A DNA stretch of 64,000 nt, taken from positions 372,001 to 436,000 of the forward strand of contig JAJDAT010000025.1 in NCBI GenBank assembly GCA_029261715.1. The letters are read 5' to 3'. The notes beneath the pieces were generated by a model, which was not told where the DNA came from, searched no databases, and saw only the letters and a program-made list of their open reading frames with translations. Positions within the stretch are counted from its first letter, which is position 1. Each line of letters begins with the position of its first letter. Below, in pieces: positions 1 through 9,036 of the stretch. A program made the translations under genes and the position numbers. This DNA is from Nitrospinia bacterium (lineage in GTDB: Bacteria > Nitrospinota > Nitrospinia > Nitrospinales > JAJDAT01).

Positions 1-45
1 TGCAGGGGTGATTTCTAAATGTTTTCCTGAGACGGTTAATTTCAT
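1..45 (-). CDS. hpf: Ribosome hibernation promoting factor, N-terminal fragment (cut by window edge)
   Basis: The fifteen visible codons read MKLTVSGKHLEITPA, the characteristic first strand of the HPF/RaiA family, which binds the 30S subunit and promotes inactive 100S ribosomes. A strong GGAGG ribosome binding site lies 6-7 nt before the ATG (plus-strand 52-56). The gene is the last visible member of the lptC-lptA-lptB-rpoN-hpf order that is conserved in many Gram-negative genomes, which supports the call despite the short fragment. The rest lies outside the window. Confidence 0.8.
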   Translation of the reverse strand, partial: MKLTVSGKHLEITPA

Positions 46-115
46 ACTTTCCTCCGGGCGAGAGTGAGTCTATATAGTTCGAATTCAACGATTAATTTGT
101 AAGAATATTGAAAAG

Positions 116-1588
116 TTAAAACAACCTTTTTCTCTTTCCAGCAGCGGGAATATTCAGTTCTTTTCGATATTTGGTGACAGTGCGGCGAGCTATTTTGGCG
201 TTTTTCCTACCTAATATTTCAACAATTTGATCGTCCGTATATGGTTTGTTTGTATCTTCTTCTTGGACCAATTCCTTTATCATGTTTTTAACGCGAATGG
301 AAGAAAGATTATTTCCCATATAAGATTTAATGGCGTTATGAAAGAAGAACTTGAGTTCGAATAGACCTTGAGGCGTATCTATATATTTATTAGTCGTGAT
401 CCTACTGACTGTGGATTCGTGCATGCCTATATCGTCGGCAACTTCTTTTAGAACCATTGGTTTAAGGTATGAAAGTCCTTTTTCCATAAATTCCTTTTGT
501 AGCTTAACTAGGCTTTTCCCCACTTTATAAATCGTTTGTTTGCGTTGGTCTATACTTTTAATCAGCCAAACGGCGGCTTTATATTTGTCTTCTAAAAATT
601 CCTTGGTGTCGCTTTCTTTAGAGTTCTTTAAAATATTGTGGTAATAGGGGTTAATGCGAATATTAGGCACTTCGCCGTCTATTAGCGTTACGTCAAATTC
701 GCCATCTTTTTTTATTACTATTAAATCGGGCGAAACATAATCGGCTCCATCTGAACTAAAAATAAGTCCCGGTTTTGGTACAAACTCTTGGATTTGTTTC
801 AGGGCTTGCAATACTTTTTGCAAATTGCACTTTAGCTCGCTCGCTATTTTAGGAAGTTGTCTTTCTTCTAGACGATCAATATATCCTTCGATTAATTTTT
901 CAACTAATGGATTTCTTTCTGGTAACGCGCGCGCTTGGATGGCTAAACATTCTTGTAAATTACGCGCGCCAACTCCAGTTGGATCAAAACTTTGAACTAC
1001 TGATAAAACCCTTAAAATATTTTCTTCGGAGGCTTGGGAAATTTCTACCAATTCTTCTAACTCAACTCTTAAATAGCCGTCGCCTTGAATATTGCCGACT
1101 ATACAAGCCCCAATAAATTTATCTTCTTCAGTGTTTAAAGCAAGCCCTAGTTGCCACATTAAATGTTCTGCAAGCGTAATTTCTTTTTTACAGGTCGCTT
1201 CAAAGCTTGGGAACTCCATGCTGTTATCAATAAATTGATCACTAGATAAACCTTGATCAATGTTATTTTGAATTAAAGAATCCCAATCGACATCTTCAGT
1301 AGAACTTGTTTCTTTTGCTTCCAATGGGTTTTCAGGTTCGTTGACAGAAAAATTTTCTTCAGGAAGAGTTTCGGCGGTCTTTGGTTCTTCATCGTCTTCA
1401 GAGGAAGTAGAGGTGGGAAGGTCTTCTTCGAAGATTTCTTCAAGTATTGGGTTTTCAACTATTTCCTGTCGGACTAACTGAGCTAGTTCTAATCTGGCTA
1501 AAGGCAATAATTTAATGGCCTGTTGAAGCATAGGAGTCATCACTAGCTTCTGACTCATCTTGAGATTTAATCTCATCTCCATTGCCAT
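116..1588 (-). CDS. rpoN: RNA polymerase sigma-54 factor
   Basis: 490 residues, normal for RpoN. The N-terminal region I (activator-interacting, about residues 1-50) contains MLQQAIKLLPL. An acidic linker (about 55-115) follows, then the core-binding domain, a helix-turn-helix near 400-420 (ADDIGMHESTVSRI), and the RpoN box ARRTVTKYRKEL near the C-terminus that reads the -24 promoter element. GGAG lies about 9 nt before the first ATG. Two further in-frame ATGs follow at codons 3 and 5, so the exact start is slightly uncertain. It lies 21 nt after lptB, probably in one operon. It would serve the sigma-54 activator encoded at 53209-55041. Confidence 0.97.
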   Translation of the reverse strand: MAMEMRLNLKMSQKLVMTPMLQQAIKLLPLARLELAQLVRQEIVENPILEEIFEEDLPTSTSSEDDEEPKTAETLPEENFSVNEPENPLEAKETSSTEDVDWDSLIQNNIDQGLSSDQFIDNSMEFPSFEATCKKEITLAEHLMWQLGLALNTEEDKFIGACIVGNIQGDGYLRVELEELVEISQASEENILRVLSVVQSFDPTGVGARNLQECLAIQARALPERNPLVEKLIEGYIDRLEERQLPKIASELKCNLQKVLQALKQIQEFVPKPGLIFSSDGADYVSPDLIVIKKDGEFDVTLIDGEVPNIRINPYYHNILKNSKESDTKEFLEDKYKAAVWLIKSIDQRKQTIYKVGKSLVKLQKEFMEKGLSYLKPMVLKEVADDIGMHESTVSRITTNKYIDTPQGLFELKFFFHNAIKSYMGNNLSSIRVKNMIKELVQEEDTNKPYTDDQIVEILGRKNAKIARRTVTKYRKELNIPAAGKRKRLF

Positions 1589-1609
1589 AAAAAAAAGCTC
1601 CTATAAACC

Positions 1610-2335
1610 TTAAAGGGAAAATCTATCTCCTAGATAAATCTCTTTTACCTTTTCGTCTTGCGCCACATCATTTGGCAAGCCAGACGCAATAATTTTACCG
1701 CCATTAATAATGTAAGCGCGGTCAGTTATACTCAGGGTTTCTCTAACATTATGATCGGTAATTAAAACCCCAATTCCTTTATCTCTTAAATGAGAAATTA
1801 TTGATTGAATATCTGAAACAGCGATGGGGTCGATTCCCGCAAACGGTTCGTCTAACAAGATAAACACAGGAGAAGTGGCCAAAGCTCGACTGATTTCTAC
1901 TCGCCTTCTTTCTCCACCTGATAGAGAGTAGGCCATTGCGTTTTTAATGTGCAGAATATTTAATTCGCGCAGAAGAGAGCGGGCTTTCTTTTTCCTTTCA
2001 AAACTTGAAATTTTGAGCCCTTCTAAAACTGCAACAATATTCTCTTCGACCGTTAACTTCCTAAATACCGACGCTTCTTGGGGTAAATAGCTAATTCCCT
2101 TGCGAGCGCGTTGAAACATTGGGCGATTGGTTACATCTTCATCATCTAACATAACCTTACCGGAGTCTGGTTTTACAAGACCTACAACCATATAAAAAGT
2201 GGTAGTTTTTCCTGCTCCGTTTGGACCTAATAGTCCTACTATTTCGCCACGATTGACCTCGATATCGATTTTATTAACAACCGTTCGCTTTCTATAAGCT
2301 TTTACCAGACCTTGAGCGCGTAAACTATTAAACAC
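1610..2335 (-). CDS. lptB: LPS export ABC transporter ATP-binding protein LptB
   Basis: 241 residues, typical for LptB, the cytoplasmic ATPase that drives LPS extraction from the inner membrane with LptFG. Walker A is GPNGAGKTT (about residues 38-46), the ABC signature is [10 protein letters not shown], and Walker B is [12 protein letters not shown]. The start is GTG, with no clear ribosome binding site, 9 nt after lptA, which suggests translational coupling. The lptFG genes are not in the window. Confidence 0.96.
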   Translation of the reverse strand: MFNSLRAQGLVKAYRKRTVVNKIDIEVNRGEIVGLLGPNGAGKTTTFYMVVGLVKPDSGKVMLDDEDVTNRPMFQRARKGISYLPQEASVFRKLTVEENIVAVLEGLKISSFERKKKARSLLRELNILHIKNAMAYSLSGGERRRVEISRALATSPVFILLDEPFAGIDPIAVSDIQSIISHLRDKGIGVLITDHNVRETLSITDRAYIINGGKIIASGLPNDVAQDEKVKEIYLGDRFSL

Positions 2336-2344
2336 AGTTATATT

Positions 2345-2878
2345 CTATTGAATCCCAGTTGATTTGGATTTGGACTTCTTTTTTTTATTCTTTGGATAAA
2401 ATTTCATACGAACTCTTTCGTTAACTACGAAACGGTCTTTATCCAATAAAAAGATCATTTCTTTGCCTTCAATTATGTTGTTTTCTTCCCAGGCCGTGGC
2501 TTTTGGCGAGCCTGTGAGAATAATCTTTTGGGCGGTGTCTAAATATACAGCTCTATCGCCCTTGGCTTTTTTGGCGCCTCTGGTTATTACAACGTTGCCA
2601 ATAGCGACAATTTCATCAGTTTGATTACCTTTTTCGTCGTTATAAATTTCTAAAATGTCTGAATCAATTTTTAGTTCCCCCCACTGGCCTTTAACCTTTC
2701 CAGAAAAAATAATTTTCTTGCCTCCATCTTCAGATCGCATCCGATCAGAATTTATTTCTATGGGGCCTTTTTCGTCTGGATCGAGTCGATTTACTATAGA
2801 GTTTTGAGATTGGCTAAGGTCTGGAAGTATCGTGAATAAACAAAGAAATAGTATCGAAATATTAAAAATTTTATACAC
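2345..2878 (-). CDS. lptA: LPS transport periplasmic protein LptA (OstA-like)
   Basis: 177 residues with an N-terminal signal peptide (about 1-24, hydrophobic core ISILFLCLFTIL) and one OstA/LptA beta-jellyroll domain. The domain has the usual series PIEINSDRM, KIIFSGKVKG, IVAIGNVVITRG and KGDRAVYLDT. It bridges LPS across the periplasm between LptC and LptD. The C-terminus is a basic Lys/Ser-rich tail (KNKKKKSKSKS), which is longer than in the enterobacterial protein. The start is GTG. It lies between lptC and lptB in the operon. Confidence 0.93.
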   Translation of the reverse strand: MYKIFNISILFLCLFTILPDLSQSQNSIVNRLDPDEKGPIEINSDRMRSEDGGKKIIFSGKVKGQWGELKIDSDILEIYNDEKGNQTDEIVAIGNVVITRGAKKAKGDRAVYLDTAQKIILTGSPKATAWEENNIIEGKEMIFLLDKDRFVVNERVRMKFYPKNKKKKSKSKSTGIQ

Positions 2879-2903
2879 AACTAAGTTTCGTCTTATTTGA
2901 GGC

Positions 2904-3326
2904 TCAAGGGTTTTGGGGAGTTTGTTTGTTTCGAATTTTTTCGGCTAATTTAGCGGATTCCGCCGTAAAATGAACATTCCCCGTTAGCTCGAAATCTTGA
3001 GTCTCTGTGTTTAAATGGCCTGTATCTGCCGAAACCCAAAATTTTTGTTGATTTTGCATTGAATACTCTACCTTCACCCCCGTCATATTTGTCGATTTTT
3101 GGGAGTGATTGATTTGAGCTAATTTAGCCTTAAGCTCCCATTCCTTTCTTCCGGAGTTTTCGTGAATGATTTTAAAGTTTTGTATTTCTATATCAGCCCC
3201 AGAAGGGGTTAAAGTCACTTTTACTGGCATTGAGCTAGGGGAAAAGTTCGTGTAGAAATAATATCCACATAAACAAATGAAAGTAACGCCGATTAACAGC
3301 AAAAATCGTCTAATGTGGTCAATCAA
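2904..3326 (-). CDS. lptC: LPS export protein LptC
   Basis: 140 residues. One N-terminal membrane anchor (about 7-26, RFLLLIGVTFICLCGYYFY) is followed by a periplasmic LptC-like domain (DIEIQNFKIIHENSGRKEWELKA; later DFELTGNVHF). LptC receives LPS from LptBFG and passes it to LptA. It is somewhat shorter than the E. coli protein. The start appears to be TTG, because no ATG or GTG precedes the membrane anchor. Position directly before lptA supports the call. Confidence 0.88.
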   Translation of the reverse strand: MIDHIRRFLLLIGVTFICLCGYYFYTNFSPSSMPVKVTLTPSGADIEIQNFKIIHENSGRKEWELKAKLAQINHSQKSTNMTGVKVEYSMQNQQKFWVSADTGHLNTETQDFELTGNVHFTAESAKLAEKIRNKQTPQNP

Positions 3327-3366
3327 AGGAAAAATCCCCTATATGCAAATGCCATACCTATTTGGA

Positions 3367-3870
3367 TCATGCCATATGGCGCCTTTTTTGTAAAGAAAAA
3401 AGGCAATCGTCTATGTGTTTCATATTTAAAGCTTTAATCTTCAAAAGCCGTTGATTTTCTTCTATTATTTTCATTGAAATTTCAAGTTGACTATCTAATG
3501 GATAATAAAGAAGTTTTTCATGCGATGAACCTTGAAATAGCTTTTCTGCCCATTCAATAATAGTGATTCCTTGTCCATAAATAATCTCTTCTAATCCCAG
3601 GTTATCCATTTCAGCAAAACTCTCTATCCGATATAAATCGATATGATAAATTGGGGGTATTGCCGAATATTCGTTGATGATAGTAAACGTGGGACTGGTG
3701 ACGTAATAATTAGGGTCGATATCTAACCCTAATGCGAAACCCTGAACCAACGCAGTTTTTCCCGCTCCAAGGTCTCCAAACAATAGGATGACATCTCCAG
3801 GTATTAAGCTTTGGCCAATTTGTTGGCCTAAGGATTTTGTTTCTTCGGGGGACTGAGAGGTTATTTCCAT
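3367..3870 (-). CDS. tsaE: tRNA threonylcarbamoyladenosine biosynthesis ATPase TsaE
   Basis: 167 residues. The P-loop GDLGAGKTALVQG (about 32-44), the SPTFTIINEY motif and the HIDLYRI segment are diagnostic of TsaE, which works with TsaB and TsaD to make t6A37 in ANN-reading tRNAs. ATG start, 4 nt after the nnr stop codon. The nnr-tsaE pair is common in bacteria. A C-terminal extension of about 20 residues (LKIKALNMKHIDDC...) is not part of the core fold. Confidence 0.95.
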   Translation of the reverse strand: MEITSQSPEETKSLGQQIGQSLIPGDVILLFGDLGAGKTALVQGFALGLDIDPNYYVTSPTFTIINEYSAIPPIYHIDLYRIESFAEMDNLGLEEIIYGQGITIIEWAEKLFQGSSHEKLLYYPLDSQLEISMKIIEENQRLLKIKALNMKHIDDCLFSLQKRRHMA

Positions 3871-3874
3871 TGAT

Positions 3875-5425
3875 TTAAGGAAAGATGGATTTGATGGTAT
3901 TAGGAAGTTCTCTTAAAAGATCCCCAGCGATTAAATTGGTTTTGCTTTGTTTGTGCGCAAATTGATCGCCAGCTAAGCCATGTAAATAACAACCGGAAAG
4001 CGTTGCCCATTTTGAGGACATGCCCTGCGCTAAAAGCCCAGCAATGATTCCGGTTAATACATCTCCGGAACCGGCGGTAGCCATACCAGAGTTTCCTGTT
4101 GGATTAATGAAGATTTCCCCATTAGGCATAGCAATGACGCTGTGAGCGCCTTTCAGTATTAAATAAATGGAATGTTTTTTAGCAAATTCAGAAGAGACAG
4201 CAATTCGATTATTTAAAATCTCCTGAGTTTCAATCCCAGATATTCTCGACATTTCTTTTGGATGCGGAGTCAAAATGGTTCCAGGTTTTAGGGATGATAG
4301 TAAGTTTGGGGAAAGCGCTAAACAGTTTAAACCGTCTGCGTCTAAGACTAATGGAATATTCAGCTCTGGAATCGTATTTTCTAACAGTTCCACCGTTTCA
4401 TTTTCGGTAGAAATACCGGGGCCAATGGCGACGGATGATTTATCTTTGCACAATTCTAAAATTTGCTGTTTGGCGGAAAGTCCTAAAAAACCTTCTTTTG
4501 ATTCGGATAACCCTGTCGTCATAACTTCTAATGGAACGGCTTCTGCAAGTTTTTGACAACTTTCGGGCATGGCTAAAGTCGCTAATCCCGCTCCTGATCT
4601 TAATGAGGCTAAAGCGGCCAATCCTCCAGCGCCATTTTTACCCAAAGAACCGGCTATCAAAAGAACATGTCCAAAAGTTCCCTTGTGTGAGTTTGCATTA
4701 CGGTCTTGAAATTGCGTTTGAATATTTTCTACTTCTAAAAGATTGATGTCTATTGGAACTGAACTTAAAGCCTTTTCTGGTATGCCAATATCGACTAATT
4801 CCAATTCGCCCATCGCGTCTGCGGCAGGGAAAAGCCAATGACTTCTTTTATATAAGGCTAACGCAATAGTCACGCTTGCGTTTACTTTTGCCCCGATAAA
4901 TTGTCCAGAGTCTGAATCGATTCCAGAAGGGATATCGATAGCGACCACGGTCTTTTCCGTTTCGTTGATGATTTCGATAATTTTTTCGTAAATTCCAGAG
5001 GCGGCTTTGTTAAAGCCAGTGCCAAAAATTGCGTCGATTATTAATTGGCTATGATTCAAAATATGGCGGCAACTTTTAATATTGGTTTCATTGATTTCTT
5101 TAATCGGAACGCCAATGTTTACGGCGGAATCGGCATTGATGCGCGCGTCGTTTTTTAATGAATCGTGTTCTCCGATTAATAAAACTTGAACATTTGCCCC
5201 TTTATTAAAAAAATGTCGCGCAATGACAAAACCGTCGCCCCCATTATTTCCTTTACCGGCGACAATGGTTATTTTTTTTTGCAGGCAGTCTGGGAAGCGT
5301 TTTAAAACTGTATCCACACATCGGATGCCTGCATTCTCCATTAAGACGATACCCGGAATGCCACATTCATTGATCGCATGTGCGTCGACGGTCTGCATTT
5401 CTTTTGCTGTTGATATTTTTTTCAC
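3875..5425 (-). CDS. nnr: Bifunctional NAD(P)H-hydrate epimerase / ADP-dependent dehydratase
   Basis: 516 residues, the usual length of the fused YjeF_N plus YjeF_C repair enzyme. The N-terminal epimerase half has GKGNNGGDGFVIARH, IDAIFGTGF and IPSGIDSDSGQ. The C-terminal dehydratase half has GSLGKNGAGG, LDADGLNCL and GNSGMATAGSGDVLTG. It repairs the hydrated forms of NADH and NADPH in the cytoplasm. The start is GTG (MKKISTAKEMQ). It is probably the first or second gene of the operon running into tsaE and lpt. Confidence 0.96.
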   Translation of the reverse strand: MKKISTAKEMQTVDAHAINECGIPGIVLMENAGIRCVDTVLKRFPDCLQKKITIVAGKGNNGGDGFVIARHFFNKGANVQVLLIGEHDSLKNDARINADSAVNIGVPIKEINETNIKSCRHILNHSQLIIDAIFGTGFNKAASGIYEKIIEIINETEKTVVAIDIPSGIDSDSGQFIGAKVNASVTIALALYKRSHWLFPAADAMGELELVDIGIPEKALSSVPIDINLLEVENIQTQFQDRNANSHKGTFGHVLLIAGSLGKNGAGGLAALASLRSGAGLATLAMPESCQKLAEAVPLEVMTTGLSESKEGFLGLSAKQQILELCKDKSSVAIGPGISTENETVELLENTIPELNIPLVLDADGLNCLALSPNLLSSLKPGTILTPHPKEMSRISGIETQEILNNRIAVSSEFAKKHSIYLILKGAHSVIAMPNGEIFINPTGNSGMATAGSGDVLTGIIAGLLAQGMSSKWATLSGCYLHGLAGDQFAHKQSKTNLIAGDLLRELPNTIKSIFP

Positions 5426-5463
5426 AAAAATTTAATCGATTAATTTTATTATTTGGAGAGGAC

Positions 5464-6090
5464 TTAGACGTATATAGTATAAGGATAGTCTTTGGATTCT
5501 GTTAGTTCCATTTCTTCGCGAGTGGGCAATAAACCATTTATTGCGCCAAACTGGCAATGGCAGCAATAACCTTTTCGTTTTTTTTCATCTGGAGAGATAT
5601 TGTTGAATTGGTCGGCAGTGAGTAAAAAGACGGTATTGAAAAAATATTCTTTAACAAACCGGTTAAACGAAATTGGATTGCCATCTAAATCGGGAAGCGC
5701 TTCTTTTCTTTCCTTAATAGGATCTCTATTGTAGTTATATGTAAACCGAAACAATGTATCGTATAAAATACAAAAGTGGTAAGTGTTCATTCGATACCAG
5801 GGTGTTTCACAATCCAATCCAGCGTAAAGATTTTGAATTAGTTGTTGTGTGGTGCTTAAATTGCTAAACTTATGGGCTTTTGGATAGAACCGGTGAAGAT
5901 CTTCATTATGAAAAGTTATTGGTTGTTTGGCGACCATGCTTAAAAGATTTTCATCTTCTTCTAGCGCCAATTTTATATATTGAGCGGGGTTGAAGAATGG
6001 GGCTCCTGGATTTGGGACTTCTTCTAAATGTGAGCCGCCAGAAAGCAGTGAGTAATCAGAGTAATTTATATTTTTTTTGAATATCAACAT
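5464..6090 (-). CDS. Uncharacterised 208-residue protein, paralogue of 6770-7396
   Basis: I do not recognise a family. It is soluble, with no signal peptide or membrane segment, and rich in Tyr and Phe. It shares length and layout with the 6770-7396 product: an MLIF start, W(Y/F)(R/K)MN(T/S)YHFC.LYDTL in the middle (about 107-122), a following acidic LP/IPELxG segment, F.FNTVFLLTADQF matching FFHTAFLIDPDRF, and a C-terminal INGL.P..EE motif. A Cys cluster (CCHCQ, about 173-177) is not shared with the paralogue. It ends 39 nt before nnr on the same strand. ATG start. Confidence 0.75.
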   Translation of the reverse strand: MLIFKKNINYSDYSLLSGGSHLEEVPNPGAPFFNPAQYIKLALEEDENLLSMVAKQPITFHNEDLHRFYPKAHKFSNLSTTQQLIQNLYAGLDCETPWYRMNTYHFCILYDTLFRFTYNYNRDPIKERKEALPDLDGNPISFNRFVKEYFFNTVFLLTADQFNNISPDEKKRKGYCCHCQFGAINGLLPTREEMELTESKDYPYTIYV

Positions 6091-6175
6091 GGCTAAACTA
6101 AGTTGACGCTATGATTCGATAGGTAAAGTTTTCTGTACCTATTTTAATTCTTTTTTTTAATAAGTAGGAAAAAAA

Positions 6176-6754
6176 ATGGGTTCTGTGTATGAGTTCCATA
6201 TTAGAACCGTAAAAGGTGAAATTGTTCCATTCTCTGATTATCGAGGGAAAGTCTTATTGATTGTCAATGTCGCTTCGAAATGCGGACTGACACCGCAATA
6301 TAGAGGACTTCAAGAGCTTTATAAGCGGTACAAAAAGCATGGTTTAGAAATTTTAGGGTTTCCCTGCAACGATTTTGCCGATCAGGAACCAGGCACAGAA
6401 GCTGAAATTCTCAATTTTTGTGAAGAAAGGTTTAACGTTAAGTTTCCTATCTTTCAGAAAATCACTATTTTAAACGAACCGGTTCACCCTGTTTATAAAT
6501 TATTGTTGGAATGTGAGTTGCCAATTATTTACCCTAGCAACTTCAAGTCTAAAGTATTTAACGTGGTGATTAAATCGACTTTTTTCATTAAAGGAATGCG
6601 AAAGCCTAATGAAAATGGAGTGCAATGGAACTTTCATAAATTTTTAATCGACAGAAAAGGAAATCCAACGGCTAGTTTTGCCAGTCAAATGGAGCCAGAA
6701 GATAGTCGATTAATCCGTCAGATTGAAACTGAACTGAACCGCAAATTGGATTGA
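6176..6754 (+). CDS. Glutathione peroxidase family protein (Cys type)
   Basis: 192 residues. It has the GPx signatures VNVASKCGLT with peroxidatic Cys36, LGFPCNDFADQEPG with Gln70, and WNF (151-153). The Cys-Gln-Trp triad is therefore present. The usual FPCNQF is FPCNDF here. Cys82 in the EILNFC segment is a candidate resolving Cys, which would make this a thioredoxin-dependent peroxidase like most non-selenium bacterial GPx (inference). An insertion of about 25 residues (117-145) precedes WNF. It is flanked on both sides by minus-strand paralogues of unknown function. GTAGG lies before the ATG. Confidence 0.92.
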   Translation: MGSVYEFHIRTVKGEIVPFSDYRGKVLLIVNVASKCGLTPQYRGLQELYKRYKKHGLEILGFPCNDFADQEPGTEAEILNFCEERFNVKFPIFQKITILNEPVHPVYKLLLECELPIIYPSNFKSKVFNVVIKSTFFIKGMRKPNENGVQWNFHKFLIDRKGNPTASFASQMEPEDSRLIRQIETELNRKLD

Positions 6755-6769
6755 AAAGTTAAAACCAGA

Positions 6770-7396
6770 TTAAGGAGAGTTTGGATAAGGTTCTTCCGGG
6801 TACTGGGCTAGAAGGGTTTCTTCTTCTGCGGGAGTTAATCCGTTGATGACGCTAAACAGGGAAGGGGACCATTTTTCTAACCACTCTTTTTTAGAGTTAT
6901 CCATATTGAAAAAACGGTCAGGATCGATTAAAAATGCTGTGTGGAAGAAATAAGTGTTTAAGAACCAATTGAAGTCGATAGATTCTCCTTCCAGCTCAGG
7001 AATAAGCTCTCTACGCTGGTATTCGTCGCTGTAGCAATAATCTTCAATGTGCCCTGAAAGAGTATCGTAAAGATAGCAAAAATGATAAGAGTTCATTTTA
7101 AACCATTCGTTACGATTGACTAATCCTTCTAATAATCTTTTAGATATAGAGTTTAAAACTTTTGCATTGCTGTAACGCGCCGCATGTGGAAATAGAACTT
7201 CCAACTGCTTCTGCGACTTTTCTAACGACTGTTGGGTCAGGTCGTAAAAAATCTGCCTATCGGAAGTTAACGTCGATAAAATTAAACCATAAGGATCTAA
7301 TTCGACTCCCGCCGTTCCAGGCCAGGATTGCGAATATTTGACCGGCAATATCGGGCTATTTCCGGATTCATAAATGTTGGTATTAAAAATCAGCAT
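6770..7396 (-). CDS. Uncharacterised 208-residue protein, paralogue of 5464-6090
   Basis: Same length as the 5464-6090 product, with shared motifs: MLIF start, WFKMNSYHFCYLYDTL (about 109-124), IPELEGESIDFNWF, FFHTAFLIDPDRFFNM and VINGLTPAEEE near the C-terminus. No signal peptide or membrane segment. The Cys cluster of the other copy is absent. Convergent with the peroxidase gene, ending 16 nt after it. The conserved Tyr-His-Phe-Cys motif suggests a ligand or metal site, but this is a guess. Function unknown. Confidence 0.75.
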   Translation of the reverse strand: MLIFNTNIYESGNSPILPVKYSQSWPGTAGVELDPYGLILSTLTSDRQIFYDLTQQSLEKSQKQLEVLFPHAARYSNAKVLNSISKRLLEGLVNRNEWFKMNSYHFCYLYDTLSGHIEDYCYSDEYQRRELIPELEGESIDFNWFLNTYFFHTAFLIDPDRFFNMDNSKKEWLEKWSPSLFSVINGLTPAEEETLLAQYPEEPYPNSP

Positions 7397-7582
7397 TGGA
7401 GAACGAATAAATTATTTAACGTGTGGTAAATTCTACCCTAAACGGCTTCTAAAAACTTTTAAAACTAAAGAGAATCTCTAAAAATTTAAATTTGCCAAGA
7501 GCCTAGTTTTTAAAATCAAGGGCTTAAGCGATAGCAAATCAGTAAAAATGTTACTTATTATAGGTCCACTTAAAATAACTTT

Positions 7583-8932
7583 ATGAATCAAATTTCTGAA
7601 CTTAAATCAAAATTAGACTCAATATTAAATCCTACAGAGATTAATGAGTTTTTAAATTTAGTTAAAAAGTATCAAGAAGGACCGGCTCTAATTTCTGATT
7701 GGAATTCGGTGAAAGGGCCAGATCCTCTTAAGCTCCCAAGATACGAAAAACTGCCTATACCAGATCAAGGCAAATTAGAAAAAGCGTTGCAAAAACTGGT
7801 TGTTTGTAAACTGAATGGCGGGTTAGGCACTTCTATGGGATGCTCCGGCCCTAAATCAGCTATACCTGTAAGGGATGGTAAATCGTTTTTAGATTTAATC
7901 ATTGAACAAATCGATTCTTTAAATCGGGAACATAATATATCCGTCCCATTAGTATTAATGAATAGTTTTCGAACGTATGAAGAAACTGAAAAGATAATTG
8001 GAGAGTATAACGGCGATTTAAAAATTAGCGGATTTTTACAGAATAAGTTTCCGCGTTTAGAAGTAAGTGCGCTGTCGCCATTATCAGAAGAAGGGTATGG
8101 TATTGACGCCTGGTATCCTCCTGGTCATGGCGATTTATACAATTGTATAAAAAACCAGGGGTTGTTAGATAATTGGTTGAACCAAGGTAAAGAAATATTA
8201 TTTATCTCTAATTCGGATAATTTAGGAGCGACGGTTGATCCACGTATCGCCTCATTTTTATTAGACGATGGCCCTTCTTTTATATTAGAAGTTTCCGAAA
8301 AAACGTTGGCTGATATTAAAGGCGGAACATTGTATCAAGCGAACGGCAAACTAGGGCTTTTGGAAGCCGCTCAGGTTCCTCCGGAAGGAATGGATGAGTT
8401 TTGCGGTGTGGATAAATTTAAAACGTTTAATACGAACAGCATTTGGATCAACCTTGTGCGGTTGAAAGAAAAATTAAATGAAGGTTCTTTAGATTTTCCG
8501 GTAATAGCTAACCCCAAAACGATTCGAGGTATAAACACGTTGCAATTGGAAACGGCGATGGGGTTTGCTGTTGAGTTATTTGACGATGCGATGGGATTGA
8601 TAGTGCCAAGGAGTCGGTTTTTACCGGTTAAAAAGACCAGCGATTTATTTGTTGTTCAATCTAATGTGTTTAATTTAGAAAAGGGCAGGCTGTTAAGGAA
8701 CCCGGCAAGAGAAATGGAAGCTCTACCATTAGTTTCTTTTGGGAAAGAATTGAACGATTATGAGACATACAGAGACTCATTTGATGAAATTCCAGATTTA
8801 TTGGAATTAGAATCTTTAAAACTGGACGGTGAATTTCAATTTGGTGAAAACGTGGTTTTAAAAGGTAATATTAAACTAGAGAGTAAAGAGGGCGTTCATG
8901 ATGTTCCAAAGGGAACTCAGGTGAACATGTAA
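7583..8932 (+). CDS. UTP--glucose-1-phosphate uridylyltransferase, eukaryotic (UGP2) type
   Basis: 449 residues. The nucleotide-binding motif LNGGLGTSMGCSGPKS (77-92) and the later segments LVLMNSFRTYEET, WYPPGHGDLY and ISNSDNLGATVD place it in the UDPGP family found in eukaryotes and some bacteria, not the GalU family. It makes UDP-glucose from UTP and glucose-1-phosphate for polysaccharide and glycolipid synthesis. The C-terminus (about 400-449) has the repeated hydrophobic pattern of the left-handed beta-helix (ENVVLKGNIKLES). Monocistronic in appearance, with no strong ribosome binding site. Confidence 0.93.
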   Translation: MNQISELKSKLDSILNPTEINEFLNLVKKYQEGPALISDWNSVKGPDPLKLPRYEKLPIPDQGKLEKALQKLVVCKLNGGLGTSMGCSGPKSAIPVRDGKSFLDLIIEQIDSLNREHNISVPLVLMNSFRTYEETEKIIGEYNGDLKISGFLQNKFPRLEVSALSPLSEEGYGIDAWYPPGHGDLYNCIKNQGLLDNWLNQGKEILFISNSDNLGATVDPRIASFLLDDGPSFILEVSEKTLADIKGGTLYQANGKLGLLEAAQVPPEGMDEFCGVDKFKTFNTNSIWINLVRLKEKLNEGSLDFPVIANPKTIRGINTLQLETAMGFAVELFDDAMGLIVPRSRFLPVKKTSDLFVVQSNVFNLEKGRLLRNPAREMEALPLVSFGKELNDYETYRDSFDEIPDLLELESLKLDGEFQFGENVVLKGNIKLESKEGVHDVPKGTQVNM

Positions 8933-8973
8933 GTATCAAGTTGTAGGATTAAAGGGAAATAATATTGATTACC

Positions 8974-9002
8974 TTGAATTGGGTAAAATTAGTTTTTATA
9001 AT
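8974..9002 (+). promoter_or_regulatory. Putative sigma-70 promoter for the redox cluster
   Basis: TTGAAT, a 17-nt gap, and a perfect TATAAT, ending 34 nt before the ATG at 9037. Seen in sequence only; the -35 element is 5 of 6 to consensus. Confidence 0.5.
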
Positions 9003-9036
9003 GAATATATCTAATTAACAATTTTTCAAGAGTTTT

